DNA of 64,000 nucleotides, taken from positions 5,208,001 through 5,272,000 of the forward strand of contig NZ_CP134398.1 in the NCBI RefSeq assembly GCF_002968335.2. The letters run 5' to 3'. This stretch comes from Mycobacterium sp. ITM-2016-00316 (GTDB lineage: Bacteria; Actinomycetota; Actinomycetes; Mycobacteriales; Mycobacteriaceae). A program made the position numbers and the translations under genes. A model generated the notes under the pieces. That model was not told the origin of the DNA, did no database searches, and worked only from the letters and a program-made list of their open reading frames with translations. Below, in pieces: positions 1 to 7,949 of the stretch (positions are counted from its first letter, which is position 1; each line of letters opens with the position of its first letter).

Positions 1-719
1 GCCGCCGCGACAGCGATGTTCTCGTGCGGCGCCGCGGTACCGATCAGGAGGTGATAGTCCCGGTGCATCGGCAGTGCGGGCCGGACTGGTTCCACGTCGT
101 CCAGTGAATCGGCCGCCCCACCCGCCACGATGAACCGTTCGACATCGACCCTCAACACATCCGCGAGTTCGTGTGCGCTGTACACGGATCCGGTGAGCAC
201 ACCATCGGCCGTTCTGGCGAGCCACCGGTAAGTCAGTTCGTGAAGCAGGCGGTAACGCCGGCTGAATCCGGACGGACGACGGAAAGGTGTGGCATCGTGC
301 ATCGTCACCAATTGTCGGCGCTTGAGGATCGGCGCGCTGCCCTCCAACGTCAGGAGCACCGCGTCGGCAGTAGCCGCTGGGAGGTAGACCTGTTCGAACA
401 CCCTGCCGCTGAACATGGACCGTCGGATCTCGATGTGGTTGACCCCGGTCCAGGCAGAGATTGCCACATCCGCGTCGGCGGGTACGTGCAGAATCAGATC
501 GATCCGTTCGGTAGATGCCAACGCCCGCAACATCTCCGAGGCGGAGCGACCGGCGAATGTTCTGCGGTGCGCCAGCCAGGCTCCGTTGACGTGAAGTTGA
601 CGCGCCGACCGGCGGCAAGCGCGGACACCGAGATTCCATGCCCGCTCACGATCTGTCCGCCTCCGATCCGGATGCCACAGCGCCAGCCGGTATACCGCGG
701 CCGCCAGTGCCGAATTCAT
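1..719 (-). CDS. Family-4-like glycosyltransferase, N-terminal part (truncated by window edge)
   Basis: Reads as one open frame of about 239 codons from an ATG at 719, preceded by a purine-rich TGAGGGGG stretch, and runs off the window start. A glycosyltransferase N-terminal Rossmann fold is suggested by VNGAWLAHRRTFAGRSASE (about residues 44-62) and by MHDATPFRRPSGFSRRYRLL near residue 145. The next conserved segment, GVLTGSVYSAHELADVLRV, and then LLIGTAAPHEN resemble the hinge of GT4 enzymes; most relatives have PRKN where PHEN is seen. The nucleotide-sugar-binding C-terminal domain lies outside the window. The acceptor is unknown; a role in envelope polysaccharide is only a guess. On first reading a frameshift near 270 seemed possible, but the frame is intact. 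Confidence 0.7.
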   Translation of the reverse strand, partial: MNSALAAAVYRLALWHPDRRRTDRERAWNLGVRACRRSARQLHVNGAWLAHRRTFAGRSASEMLRALASTERIDLILHVPADADVAISAWTGVNHIEIRRSMFSGRVFEQVYLPAATADAVLLTLEGSAPILKRRQLVTMHDATPFRRPSGFSRRYRLLHELTYRWLARTADGVLTGSVYSAHELADVLRVDVERFIVAGGAADSLDDVEPVRPALPMHRDYHLLIGTAAPHENIAVAA

Positions 720-1308
720 CGAGCCCCCTCACCCCACACGACGCGCGTAAACAATCACTGCCGACCTGCCACGCTGACCGGTGAATAGGTCCGGTGATCT
801 ATCGAATAGCCGTGTAAAACAAAGACACTCGCGGACACAACGACGGCCGCCCCCTGGGCGGCCCAGTCACGACCTACCATTGCGCGCACCCCGTTCACGC
901 CGTCACCCCACCCCCAATGGGTAGCCCACCAAACGATGAGCTAGTTCTGAGGTTTGACGCGAACCCGGAGACTCAGCGGACCCCTCAGACCGTTCAGAAC
1001 TCCGACCAACTGTGCTTCAGCCTGCGCAACCAGGGTCTGGGGTGGCGAGATGGCTCTCACATTAAGTGACGGTGTGACAAGTCCGCAAGGTTTCTGCCAT
1101 GTCGGCGCACGCATCCATGGCGGAGGTATGTCCTTTCGCCACAACCTCGCCGCGAATTCAACGATGGTTATACCGTCGGCATCCCCTGGCGACCACCGCG
1201 GCCGTCAATCCAGTCGTCCATGGCAATGGCGTTGGCGCAAAGGACCATTCGCTTCGCCAGGCGCTCCCGACCGAGACCGCAGGAACACGTGTGAAGGTAG
1301 ACGGCCGA
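720..1308. other. 589-bp gap without a convincing gene
   Basis: This stretch separates the divergently lying end of the type VII substrate genes from the start of the glycosyltransferase gene, so it should hold the promoter of the latter. It contains one GC-rich hairpin at 845-863. The only frames are short, for example a 67-codon minus frame at 941-1144, with no recognisable domain and no clear ribosome binding site. It may contain decayed sequence, but I cannot identify a parent gene. Confidence 0.5.
845..863. terminator. GC-rich hairpin, possible terminator
   Basis: GGCCGCCC (845-852) and GGGCGGCC (856-863) form a perfect 8-bp stem with a 3-base loop. No T-run follows, as is usual for mycobacterial hairpins. 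It lies 126 bp upstream of the glycosyltransferase start, so it could end transcription arriving from either side or simply be a structured leader. Confidence 0.35.
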
Positions 1309-2067
1309 CTACACCCGCGTGGACAGGTCCTCTCCACCGGTCGGGCGCGACGGACCATGCGGTGCGACGGGCGCGGGCCCCGCGGTGGAACCACCGGCCG
1401 CCGCCTGCTCGCGCGAATCGAGCGCCGACTGGCGCTGATCCTGTTGCTGATCGCGGGCGTCCTGGCCCGCCTGGCGCTGGTCCTGCTGATCTTCGCGTTG
1501 GTTCTGCTGCTCTTCGCGGGCGTTCTGCTGAGTGTCCCGCTGCTCGGGTGTCGGTGCACCGGGCACACCGGGCGGCGGGCCGCCCGCAGGCCCTCCCGGT
1601 TCCTGTTCCTGGCCCTGCTGCGCGGCCTGGGTACCCTGCTGCACCGCGCCCTGCGCCGCCTGCATCGCCTGCTGCATCAGCTGGCCGAAGCCACCGCCCT
1701 GGCCACCGCCGCCACCACCCTGACCACCTCCGAGGCTGCTCGCCGCCTGCTGCGGCATCTGGGCCAACTGTCCGAGCTGGCCGGTGAGCTGTCCCAGCAT
1801 GTCGCCGGACTGGCCGACCGACTGACCGGCCGATTCGTCGCCCACGTTATAGGCGGCCTGCGCCGCTCCGACCTTGCCGGAGAACGTGTTCTCCTTGGTG
1901 GCAAGCGAAGTCACGTTGGCCGTCATCGATGCTTCCAGCGTGGGGAGCACGGCCGCGATCGTCATGCTCATCGCATCGGCGCCGGGCGGGATGACCGGCA
2001 TGGGCGGTAACTCCACCGACGCCGCGCTCCAGCTGATGCCCTCAGGTTTGCGAAGTGGGCTCGACAT
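1309..2067 (-). CDS. EspC-like type VII secretion substrate with Gln/Arg/Asp-rich tail
   Basis: 252 aa. The first ~80 residues form an EspC/WXG100-like helical hairpin ending in Y73-N-V-G-D77, which fits the YxxxD/E secretion signal of type VII substrates. Then follow Gln- and Gly-rich segments (about 83-165), a Pro/Gly linker, and a very polar tail (about 174-224) made almost only of Gln, Arg, Asp, Glu and Ala in short irregular repeats. It starts 6 bp after the stop of the upstream gene, whose product looks like its partner, so the two are probably co-transcribed and perhaps co-secreted. No signal peptide is seen. The ESX system used cannot be told from here. Family membership is inferred from fold pattern and motif. 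Confidence 0.6.
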   Translation of the reverse strand: MSSPLRKPEGISWSAASVELPPMPVIPPGADAMSMTIAAVLPTLEASMTANVTSLATKENTFSGKVGAAQAAYNVGDESAGQSVGQSGDMLGQLTGQLGQLAQMPQQAASSLGGGQGGGGGGQGGGFGQLMQQAMQAAQGAVQQGTQAAQQGQEQEPGGPAGGPPPGVPGAPTPEQRDTQQNAREEQQNQREDQQDQRQAGQDARDQQQDQRQSALDSREQAAAGGSTAGPAPVAPHGPSRPTGGEDLSTRV

Positions 2068-2073
2068 TGCTGC

Positions 2074-3171
2074 TCACCAATCCTCGTCGACGTCGTCTTC
2101 GGCCAGGTCGTGTTCCAGGGCCTCGGGCAGCGCCAAGCCAGTTGTCGTGCCCCCGCTGGTCCCGCGCTGCCCCATCATCGGCCCCATGCCGCCCCCCATT
2201 CCGCCACCGACCGCCACCGGCGCCATACCGCCGATCGCACCGCTGCCGGCACCTGCTCCGGGCGCCGGAGCCACCGACACGGGCACGGTGCTTCCGACCA
2301 GACTGGCCATCAGCGGTGACTGCGCGGGCCCACCGCCACCACCGGGCAGTCCGGCAGCACGCACCATGCCCGCTCCGGCTCCCGCCCCGCCGCCACCGGC
2401 CAATGGGTGGTTGGAGAACGCCGAAAAGGGCGACACCCCACCGAGACCCGCTCCGCCGCCGCCCTGGCCGAACATCGAGGTGAGCTGCTGCAGCGGCTGG
2501 CCCAGGGTCTGCGCGAGCTGCTGCGGGGCCTGGGTCACCTGACCCATGGCCTGACCGAGCATCTGCGGGATCTGACCGACCAGACCGGCCAGCTGACCCA
2601 TCATCTGCATTGCCTGCGACGGGTCCTGGCCGGCGACCTGCTGCGGCCCCACCGGCGGTGTTCCCGTGCTGGGCGTGCTCGCCGGGGCGCCGATGCTGTT
2701 GGCCATCGTGCTCGCATTGGCCGTCACCGTGGCCGAATTCTGCGACAGCCCCAGCATGATCCGGCTCTGCACCAACGCCTGGGTGTTGCTGACCGGCATC
2801 GACTGGATCGCCATGCACTCGGCCTGGGTTTCCTGGGCGACGATGTTCGCCATCGTCTTGGTCTGGATGACGGCGGCCTCCATGGTGCGCAGCTTGGCCG
2901 CGATGGCAGCGGCCTGAGCGGCGTTGGCCTCGTGCCCACCGATGATCGTGGTGGCTTCACCGGCGGCGGCCATCGAACCGCCACCCTCCCAGGTGTCGGT
3001 GAGTTTCATCAGCTGGCTCTGTTGCTGGGGTACCACGGTGCCGCCGATCTTGGCCGCAAGTGCCTCGTACTGCGCTGCCGCCGCGGCCAGCGCGTTCTCG
3101 TCGACGTTCGGCCACCCCGGGCCGGTGACCGTCTGCCCCCCGTATGGGCTCACATCGGGCTGGATCCCCAT
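2074..3171 (-). CDS. PPE/EspB-like type VII secretion-associated protein
   Basis: 365 aa. Residues ~22-175 are strongly helical and Ala/Gln-rich, with W61-E-G63 at a turn between helices, the WxG feature of WXG100, PPE and EspB-type substrates. The rest is Gly/Pro/Met-rich low complexity (about 175-345) with an acidic C-terminus ending EDDVDEDW. No YxxxD signal follows the helices here, whereas the downstream gene product has one. This fits the rule that type VII substrates travel as dimers with one signal. It is the first gene of a two-gene operon. In M. tuberculosis PPE63 (Rv3539) occupies the slot beside ltp2; this protein does not begin with a PPE motif, so equivalence of position does not prove orthology. 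Confidence 0.6.
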   Translation of the reverse strand: MGIQPDVSPYGGQTVTGPGWPNVDENALAAAAAQYEALAAKIGGTVVPQQQSQLMKLTDTWEGGGSMAAAGEATTIIGGHEANAAQAAAIAAKLRTMEAAVIQTKTMANIVAQETQAECMAIQSMPVSNTQALVQSRIMLGLSQNSATVTANASTMANSIGAPASTPSTGTPPVGPQQVAGQDPSQAMQMMGQLAGLVGQIPQMLGQAMGQVTQAPQQLAQTLGQPLQQLTSMFGQGGGGAGLGGVSPFSAFSNHPLAGGGGAGAGAGMVRAAGLPGGGGGPAQSPLMASLVGSTVPVSVAPAPGAGAGSGAIGGMAPVAVGGGMGGGMGPMMGQRGTSGGTTTGLALPEALEHDLAEDDVDEDW

Positions 3172-3214
3172 GGCCTCGAGATTACCGTGCCCCCGACCGG
3201 GCTCGGCACACTAA

Positions 3215-4390
3215 TTACCCGAGGATCAGACCCGAGGTCGGCACGCCCGTACCTGCCGTGACCAGCACGTGCTCCACGTTGTCGACCTGGTTGACCGAGG
3301 TTCCGCGCAACTGCCGCACACCCTCGGCGATGCCGTTCATACCGTGGATGTACGCCTCACCGAGCTGTCCGCCGTGGGTGTTGATCGGCAGTCGCCCACC
3401 CAGCTCGATGGCGCCCCCGGCGATGAAGTCCTTGGCCTCACCCTTACCGCAGAAGCCGAGCTCTTCCAACTGGATGAGTGTGTAGGGGGTGAAGTGGTCG
3501 TACAGGATCGCGGTCTGGATATCGGCAGGCGACAGTGCGCTCTGCTCCCAGAGCTGGCGGCCGACGAGTCCCATCTCGGGCAGCCCGAGCTCATCGCGGT
3601 AGTAGGAGTACATGGTGAACTGGTCGGCGCCGGCGCCCTGAGCGGCGGCCTCGATGATCGCCGGCCGGTGCTTGAGGTCCTTTGCCCGCTCCGGGGTGGT
3701 GACCACGATCGCCACCCCGCCGTCGGTTTCCTGGCAGCAGTCCAGCAGCCGCAGCGGCTCGGCGATCCACCGCGAGTTCTGGTGGTCCTCGATGGTGATC
3801 GGCTTGCCGTAGAAATGTGCCTTCGGGTTGTTCGCGGCGTGCTTACGGTCGGCGACCGAGACGGCACCGAAATCGGCGCTGGTGGCGCCGTATTCGTGCA
3901 TGTAGCGTTGCGCGATCATCGCCACCGAGGCGGCCGGGGTGCTCAGCCCGTGCGGGTAGGACCAGCTGTACTCCACACCGCGGGAATCGGCGTTGACGGT
4001 CAGGCCGCTCATCACCTGACCGAAGCGGAACTCCGAGCGCTCGTTGAAGGCCCGGTAGGCCACCACGACCTCCGCGACACCCGTCGCGACCGCCAGGGCT
4101 GCCTGCTGCACCGTCGCGGCCGCGGCGCCGCCGCCGTAGCCGATCTGGCTGAAGAACTTCAGATCCCCGATCCCGGTCGAACGTGCGACGGCCGTCTCCA
4201 GGTTGGAGTCCATCGTGAAGGTCACCAGTCCGTCGACATCGGCCGGGGTCAGGCCCGCGTCGTCGAGCGCGTCCAGCACCGCCTCGGCGGCCAGCCGCAG
4301 CTCGCTGCGGCCGGAGTTCTTGGAGAAGTCGGTGGCGCCGATACCGGCGATCGCCGCCTTTCCGGACAACCCAGCCTTGCTCGACATCAT
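3215..4390 (-). CDS. ltp2: Steroid side-chain retro-aldolase Ltp2 (thiolase fold)
   Basis: 391 aa, close to Rv3540c throughout. Ltp2 is a lipid-transfer-protein/thiolase-like enzyme that, with the DUF35 domain of ChsH2, cleaves 17-hydroxy-pregnenoyl-CoA to androstenedione and propionyl-CoA, ending side-chain degradation. Visible family blocks are AIAGIGATDFSKNSGRSELR (about 12-31), SVADRKHAANNPKAHFYGKP, LLDCCQETDGG, ILYDHFTPYTLIQLEELGFC and LPINTHGGQLGEAYIHGMNG. The thiolase NEAF box is absent, as expected for a lyase. It is the last gene of the cyp125 operon; its ATGATG start overlaps the chsH1 stop. Confidence 0.95.
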   Translation of the reverse strand: MMSSKAGLSGKAAIAGIGATDFSKNSGRSELRLAAEAVLDALDDAGLTPADVDGLVTFTMDSNLETAVARSTGIGDLKFFSQIGYGGGAAAATVQQAALAVATGVAEVVVAYRAFNERSEFRFGQVMSGLTVNADSRGVEYSWSYPHGLSTPAASVAMIAQRYMHEYGATSADFGAVSVADRKHAANNPKAHFYGKPITIEDHQNSRWIAEPLRLLDCCQETDGGVAIVVTTPERAKDLKHRPAIIEAAAQGAGADQFTMYSYYRDELGLPEMGLVGRQLWEQSALSPADIQTAILYDHFTPYTLIQLEELGFCGKGEAKDFIAGGAIELGGRLPINTHGGQLGEAYIHGMNGIAEGVRQLRGTSVNQVDNVEHVLVTAGTGVPTSGLILG

Positions 4391-4782
4391 CGCTTGTCTC
4401 CCAATGTCAGAGTGGACGTGGCGATGACGTGGTTGCCGAGGCTGTTGGCGCCCACCACCTTCAGCGTCACCAGATCACCGTCGACGGCGGTGACCTCACC
4501 GGTGAACGTGATGGTGTCGTATGCGTACCACGGCACCCCGAGGCGGAGCTTGATCGACCTGACGACGGCGTTCGGGCCGGCCCAGTCGGTGACATAGCGC
4601 CCCACCAGACCGGTGTCGGTCAGGATGTTGACGAAGATGTCCTTGGACCCCTTGGCCTGCGCCTTGTCCCGGTCGTGGTGCACGTCCTGGTAGTCGCGCG
4701 TCGCGATGGCGGTCGACACGATGAATGTCGGATCACCGTAGATCTTCAGCTCGGGCAGCGTGGTGCCCACGGTCACGCTCAC
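4387..4782 (-). CDS. chsH1: MaoC-like enoyl-CoA hydratase subunit ChsH1
   Basis: 131 aa from a GTG at 4782 that overlaps the chsH2 stop (GTGA). An in-frame ATG five codons upstream is less likely. Single hot-dog domain matching Rv3541c, including TRDYQDVHHDRDKAQAKGSK and ILTDTGLVGRYVTDWAGP. With ChsH2 it forms the heteromeric hydratase that adds water to the 17(20)-ene of the three-carbon steroid side chain. It carries the Asp/His hydratase motif (DVHHD near residues 33-37). The gene sits between its partner and ltp2, and all three products act in sequence. Confidence 0.95.
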   Translation of the reverse strand: MSVTVGTTLPELKIYGDPTFIVSTAIATRDYQDVHHDRDKAQAKGSKDIFVNILTDTGLVGRYVTDWAGPNAVVRSIKLRLGVPWYAYDTITFTGEVTAVDGDLVTLKVVGANSLGNHVIATSTLTLGDKR

Positions 4783-5735
4783 GCGGTGGCCTCCCATGCG
4801 TACAGAGTCCAGGCCGGGCTGACATCGCTGTCCGGGAAGTCGAGATACGTTGCGCGCACCGGCATTCCGATCTTCACATCCGCGGGGTCGATACCGCGCA
4901 GCTCACCGAGCATCCGGACGCCTTCGTCGAGTTCGACCAGCGCGATAACGAAGGGCAGCGTGCGCCCGGGCACCTTCGGCGCGTGATGCACGACGTAGCT
5001 GAACACCGTTCCCTTGCCGGAGGCCACGACGTAATCGGGGGGCGCATCTTTGTCGGCCCAGACCGCGGGAACCGGCGGATGCTGCAGCGTCCCGTCCGGA
5101 CGGCGCTGGATCCGCAACTCGTGGGCGTTGATGCCGTCCCAGAAGAATTTGGTGTCGCGCGAGGACGACGGCCGCATCAGTTTGTCCGGGTCGAGATCCT
5201 CCGGTATGGCCGCGGTCTGCGCTGCCCCTTGGCTGGCGGCAGGAAGGAACTTCATGATGCGCCAGTCCATTTCGGCGACCTCTTCATCACCGACATGCCA
5301 GCGGATCTTCTGATTGATGAAGTAGCCCTCGCCCAGCGCGGTCTGCTTGGGCCCCACCACATCGGTGATCTCGGCGCTCATGGCGACGAGCTCGCCCGGC
5401 TTCAGGTAGCGGTGATAGGTCTGATCGCAGTTGGTGGCGACCACGCCGACATATCCGGCATCATCGAACAGCGTCATGGCCCGTGCCAGTGGATCGTCAT
5501 CGGAGCGCGTACGCCCCAGACCCATCATGGTCCAGACCTGGATCATGGCCGGCGGCGCGACGATGCCGTCATAGCCGGCCGCCTTGGCGGCGTCCTCGTC
5601 GACGTAGATCGGATTGGTGTCACCGATCGCATCGGTCCAGTGGTGAATCATCGGCTGGTTCACCGGGTCCCGGGCGATGGTCGGCTCGCCCCGTCCCGCG
5701 GCGACGATCGCGTCGATGCCCTCTTGCAAGCTCAT
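4779..5735 (-). CDS. chsH2: Enoyl-CoA hydratase/aldolase-partner subunit ChsH2 (MaoC plus DUF35)
   Basis: 318 aa from the ATG at 5735, which has an AGAGGG ribosome site; the longer frame begins with a TTG eight codons earlier. Residues ~5-170 are a MaoC hot-dog domain (HHWTDAIGDTNPIYVDEDAA). Residues ~195-318 are a DUF35 OB-fold (FFWDGINAHELRIQRRPDG, then PFVIALVELDEGVRMLGEL). The zinc-ribbon cysteines seen in many DUF35 proteins are missing. The MaoC part joins ChsH1 in the hydratase and the DUF35 part docks Ltp2 to make the aldolase. It follows chsE2 after 31 bp. Confidence 0.95.
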   Translation of the reverse strand: MSLQEGIDAIVAAGRGEPTIARDPVNQPMIHHWTDAIGDTNPIYVDEDAAKAAGYDGIVAPPAMIQVWTMMGLGRTRSDDDPLARAMTLFDDAGYVGVVATNCDQTYHRYLKPGELVAMSAEITDVVGPKQTALGEGYFINQKIRWHVGDEEVAEMDWRIMKFLPAASQGAAQTAAIPEDLDPDKLMRPSSSRDTKFFWDGINAHELRIQRRPDGTLQHPPVPAVWADKDAPPDYVVASGKGTVFSYVVHHAPKVPGRTLPFVIALVELDEGVRMLGELRGIDPADVKIGMPVRATYLDFPDSDVSPAWTLYAWEATA

Positions 5736-5766
5736 CAGCGCCCTCTGCTCTTCGCGCAAGCGCTCA

Positions 5767-6930
5767 TCACCGCGGCACCCGCGGCACCTTGAGCCCCGAT
5801 GCCGCGATCATCTCGCGCATCACCTCGTTGACACCACCGCCGAAGGTGATCACCAGGTTGCGTTTGGTCATCTTGTCCAGCCAATCCAGCAGCCGGCCGG
5901 TCTCCGGGTCGGCGGGGTTGCCGTACCGGCCGACGAGCTCCTCGGCGAGCCGGCCGACCTCCTGGATCCGTTCCGTGGAAAAGACTTTCGTCGCCGCTGC
6001 GTCGGCCACCGCAATGGTCTCACCGGAGGCCGCGACCTGCCAGTTCAGCAGTTCGTTCACCCGCCAGATCGACTTGATCTGGCCGAGCAGACGCCGTGCA
6101 CCCTCCTGCTCCAGCGGTATGACGCCGTCCGAACCGGGCTTGGCCGCCCACTCGTGGACCTCGTCGTAGATGCCGGCGATGCGCCCGGCCGGTCCCAGCC
6201 CGACGCGCTCATGGTTGAGCTGGGTGGTGATGAGTTTCCAGCCTCCGTGCTCCTCACCGACCAGCATGTCGGCGGGCACCCGCACCTCGTTGTAGTAGGA
6301 GGCATTCGTGTGATGCGCCCCGTCGGACAGGATGATCGGCGTCCAGGAGTAGCCGGGATCCTTGGTGTCGACAATCAGGATCGAAATGCCCTTGTGCTTG
6401 GCCGCTTCCGGATCGGTACGGCAGGCCAGCCAGATGTAATCGGCATCGTGGGCCCCGGTGGTCCACATCTTCTGACCGTTGACGATGTATTCGTCGCCGT
6501 GCCGAACGGCGGATGTCCGCAGGGACGCCAGGTCGGTGCCGGCCTCCGGTTCCGAGTAGCCGATCGCGAAATGTATTTCGCCGGCCAGGATCCCGGGCAG
6601 GAACTTCTTCTTCTGCGTCTCGGTGCCGTGCACCTGCAGGGTGGGCCCGACGGTCTGCAGCGTCACCATCGGCAGCGGCACATCGGCCCGGTTGGCCTCG
6701 TTGACGAAGATCTGCTGTTCGATCGGCCCGAAGCCGAGGCCGCCGTACTCCTTGGGCCAGCCGACACCGAGTTTGCCGTCCGAGCCCATCCGCTTGATCA
6801 CCGTGCGGTAGGCCTCGTTGTGCCGGTCGGACTCCATCGCAGCCGCCTCTTCGGGCGTGATGAGAGTCGAGAAGTACTCGCGCAGTTCAGATTGCAGTGA
6901 CCGCTGCTCCGAGGTCAGTTCGATGAACAT
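5767..6930 (-). CDS. chsE2: Acyl-CoA dehydrogenase ChsE2 (FadE29)
   Basis: 387 aa, the length of Rv3543c. The ATG at 6930 overlaps the chsE1 stop (TAATG); a 43-codon upstream extension of the frame lies inside chsE1 and is not used. Acyl-CoA dehydrogenase blocks: WPKEYGGLGFGPIEQQIF, FAIGYSEPEAGTDLASLRTS, EYIVNGQKMWTTGAHDADYI, LNHERVGLGPAGRIAG, and the C-terminal FGGGVNEVMREMIA. It pairs with ChsE1 as an alpha2beta2 flavoenzyme oxidising 3-oxo-4-pregnene-20-carboxyl-CoA to the 17(20)-ene. Part of the KstR-controlled cyp125 operon. Confidence 0.95.
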   Translation of the reverse strand: MFIELTSEQRSLQSELREYFSTLITPEEAAAMESDRHNEAYRTVIKRMGSDGKLGVGWPKEYGGLGFGPIEQQIFVNEANRADVPLPMVTLQTVGPTLQVHGTETQKKKFLPGILAGEIHFAIGYSEPEAGTDLASLRTSAVRHGDEYIVNGQKMWTTGAHDADYIWLACRTDPEAAKHKGISILIVDTKDPGYSWTPIILSDGAHHTNASYYNEVRVPADMLVGEEHGGWKLITTQLNHERVGLGPAGRIAGIYDEVHEWAAKPGSDGVIPLEQEGARRLLGQIKSIWRVNELLNWQVAASGETIAVADAAATKVFSTERIQEVGRLAEELVGRYGNPADPETGRLLDWLDKMTKRNLVITFGGGVNEVMREMIAASGLKVPRVPR

Positions 6931-7928
6931 TACGCTCCTACCAGATCGAGCCTGTACGACGGACCGCCCAGCAACCGGGTCAGATCCTTGATCGACGAGA
7001 AGTAGCGGTTCATCGGGTAGGTGATGTCCATACCCATGCCGCCGTGCAGGTGATGACACAGCCGCATCGCCGGCGGCGCCTGCGATGTCAGCCAGTAGCC
7101 GAGCAACGCCAGATCATCCTCGGTATCCAGGCCCTCGACAAGCCGCCACACCACCGAGGTGGACACCAGCGAGATGGTCCGCGAAGCGATGTAGATCTCG
7201 GACAGCTGAGCGGCGACCGTCTGGAAGGTCGACAGCGGCCGGCCGAACTGCTCGCGGGTGGCCACGTAGTCCGCGGTGAGCCGCAGTGCACCGGCAACCA
7301 GCCCGGCTGCGAAGGCACCGATGGCCGCCAGCGCCAACTGGTTCACCCGGGTGACGCTCGCGCCCTTCAGGACGCCGTCGATCTCGGCGTCCTCGAACAC
7401 CACCACGTATTCGTCGGATCCGTTGGAGGCCGGGGTCTTGGTCAGCGTGACACCGTGGGCCTGCGGCGAGATCACCACCACCGCGCCCGCCGCCGTGACG
7501 ACCAGCCATTGCGCTGACTCGGCATAGGGCACACCGATTTTGGTACCGCTGAGCTTCCCGTCGGTCAGCGTCACCGACGGTTTCTCCGGCAACGTCGTCC
7601 CGGGCTCGTTGAGCGCGGCGGACAGCACCGCGCCCTCGGCCACGCCGGCCAGGTAGCGATCCTGCTGCGACTCGGAGGCGAGATCCAGCAGCGGCACCAG
7701 GCCCAGACCGAGGGTGGCCAGCGCCTGACCAACGGTGCCGTGCCGGCCGATCTCGGTCAGGGCGGTCGCCACCTCGGCCAGCCCCAGCCCGTCACCACCG
7801 AGCCGCTCGGGCACGGCGAGCGCGGCGACGCCACCGGAAACCAGTGCATCCCAACTATTTTCCCGGTCCAGCACGGAGGTCACCACATCGGCGACAGCCT
7901 GCTGCTCCGGATTCGGCGAGAAGTCCAC
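6930..7928 (-). CDS. chsE1: Acyl-CoA dehydrogenase ChsE1 (FadE28)
   Basis: 332 aa. The GTG at 7928 follows AGGAGCGAACGG, a clear ribosome site. It is the shorter half of the heterotetrameric dehydrogenase, with a weak N-terminal domain and a good C-terminal four-helix domain (ADYVATREQFGRPLSTFQTV at about residues 220-239; LHGGMGMDITYPMNRYFSSI near 296). In this split family one subunit pair shares one FAD site, so neither gene is expected to work alone. It lies 21 bp after cyp125. The middle of the protein is less conserved than in ChsE2. Confidence 0.93.
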   Translation of the reverse strand: MDFSPNPEQQAVADVVTSVLDRENSWDALVSGGVAALAVPERLGGDGLGLAEVATALTEIGRHGTVGQALATLGLGLVPLLDLASESQQDRYLAGVAEGAVLSAALNEPGTTLPEKPSVTLTDGKLSGTKIGVPYAESAQWLVVTAAGAVVVISPQAHGVTLTKTPASNGSDEYVVVFEDAEIDGVLKGASVTRVNQLALAAIGAFAAGLVAGALRLTADYVATREQFGRPLSTFQTVAAQLSEIYIASRTISLVSTSVVWRLVEGLDTEDDLALLGYWLTSQAPPAMRLCHHLHGGMGMDITYPMNRYFSSIKDLTRLLGGPSYRLDLVGA

Positions 7929-7949
7929 CCGTTCGCTCCTTGGTATGTA

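Noticed and set aside
250..290. Apparent frameshift in the glycosyltransferase gene
   Set aside because: Careful re-reading showed three bases had been skipped; the frame continues through HDATPFRRPSGFSRRYRLL without a break.
171..788. Plus-strand open frame of 205 codons
   Set aside because: It lies antisense to the glycosyltransferase frame, has no family motif and has the Arg/Pro/His bias of a shadow frame.
941..1144. Minus-strand 67-codon frame in the 720-1308 gap
   Set aside because: No ribosome site, no recognisable motif and no similar neighbour; too weak to call a gene.
954..2010. Long plus-strand frames over the type VII substrate genes
   Set aside because: Repetitive Arg/Leu/Ala composition mirrors the Gln/Gly-rich coding strand; they are shadows.
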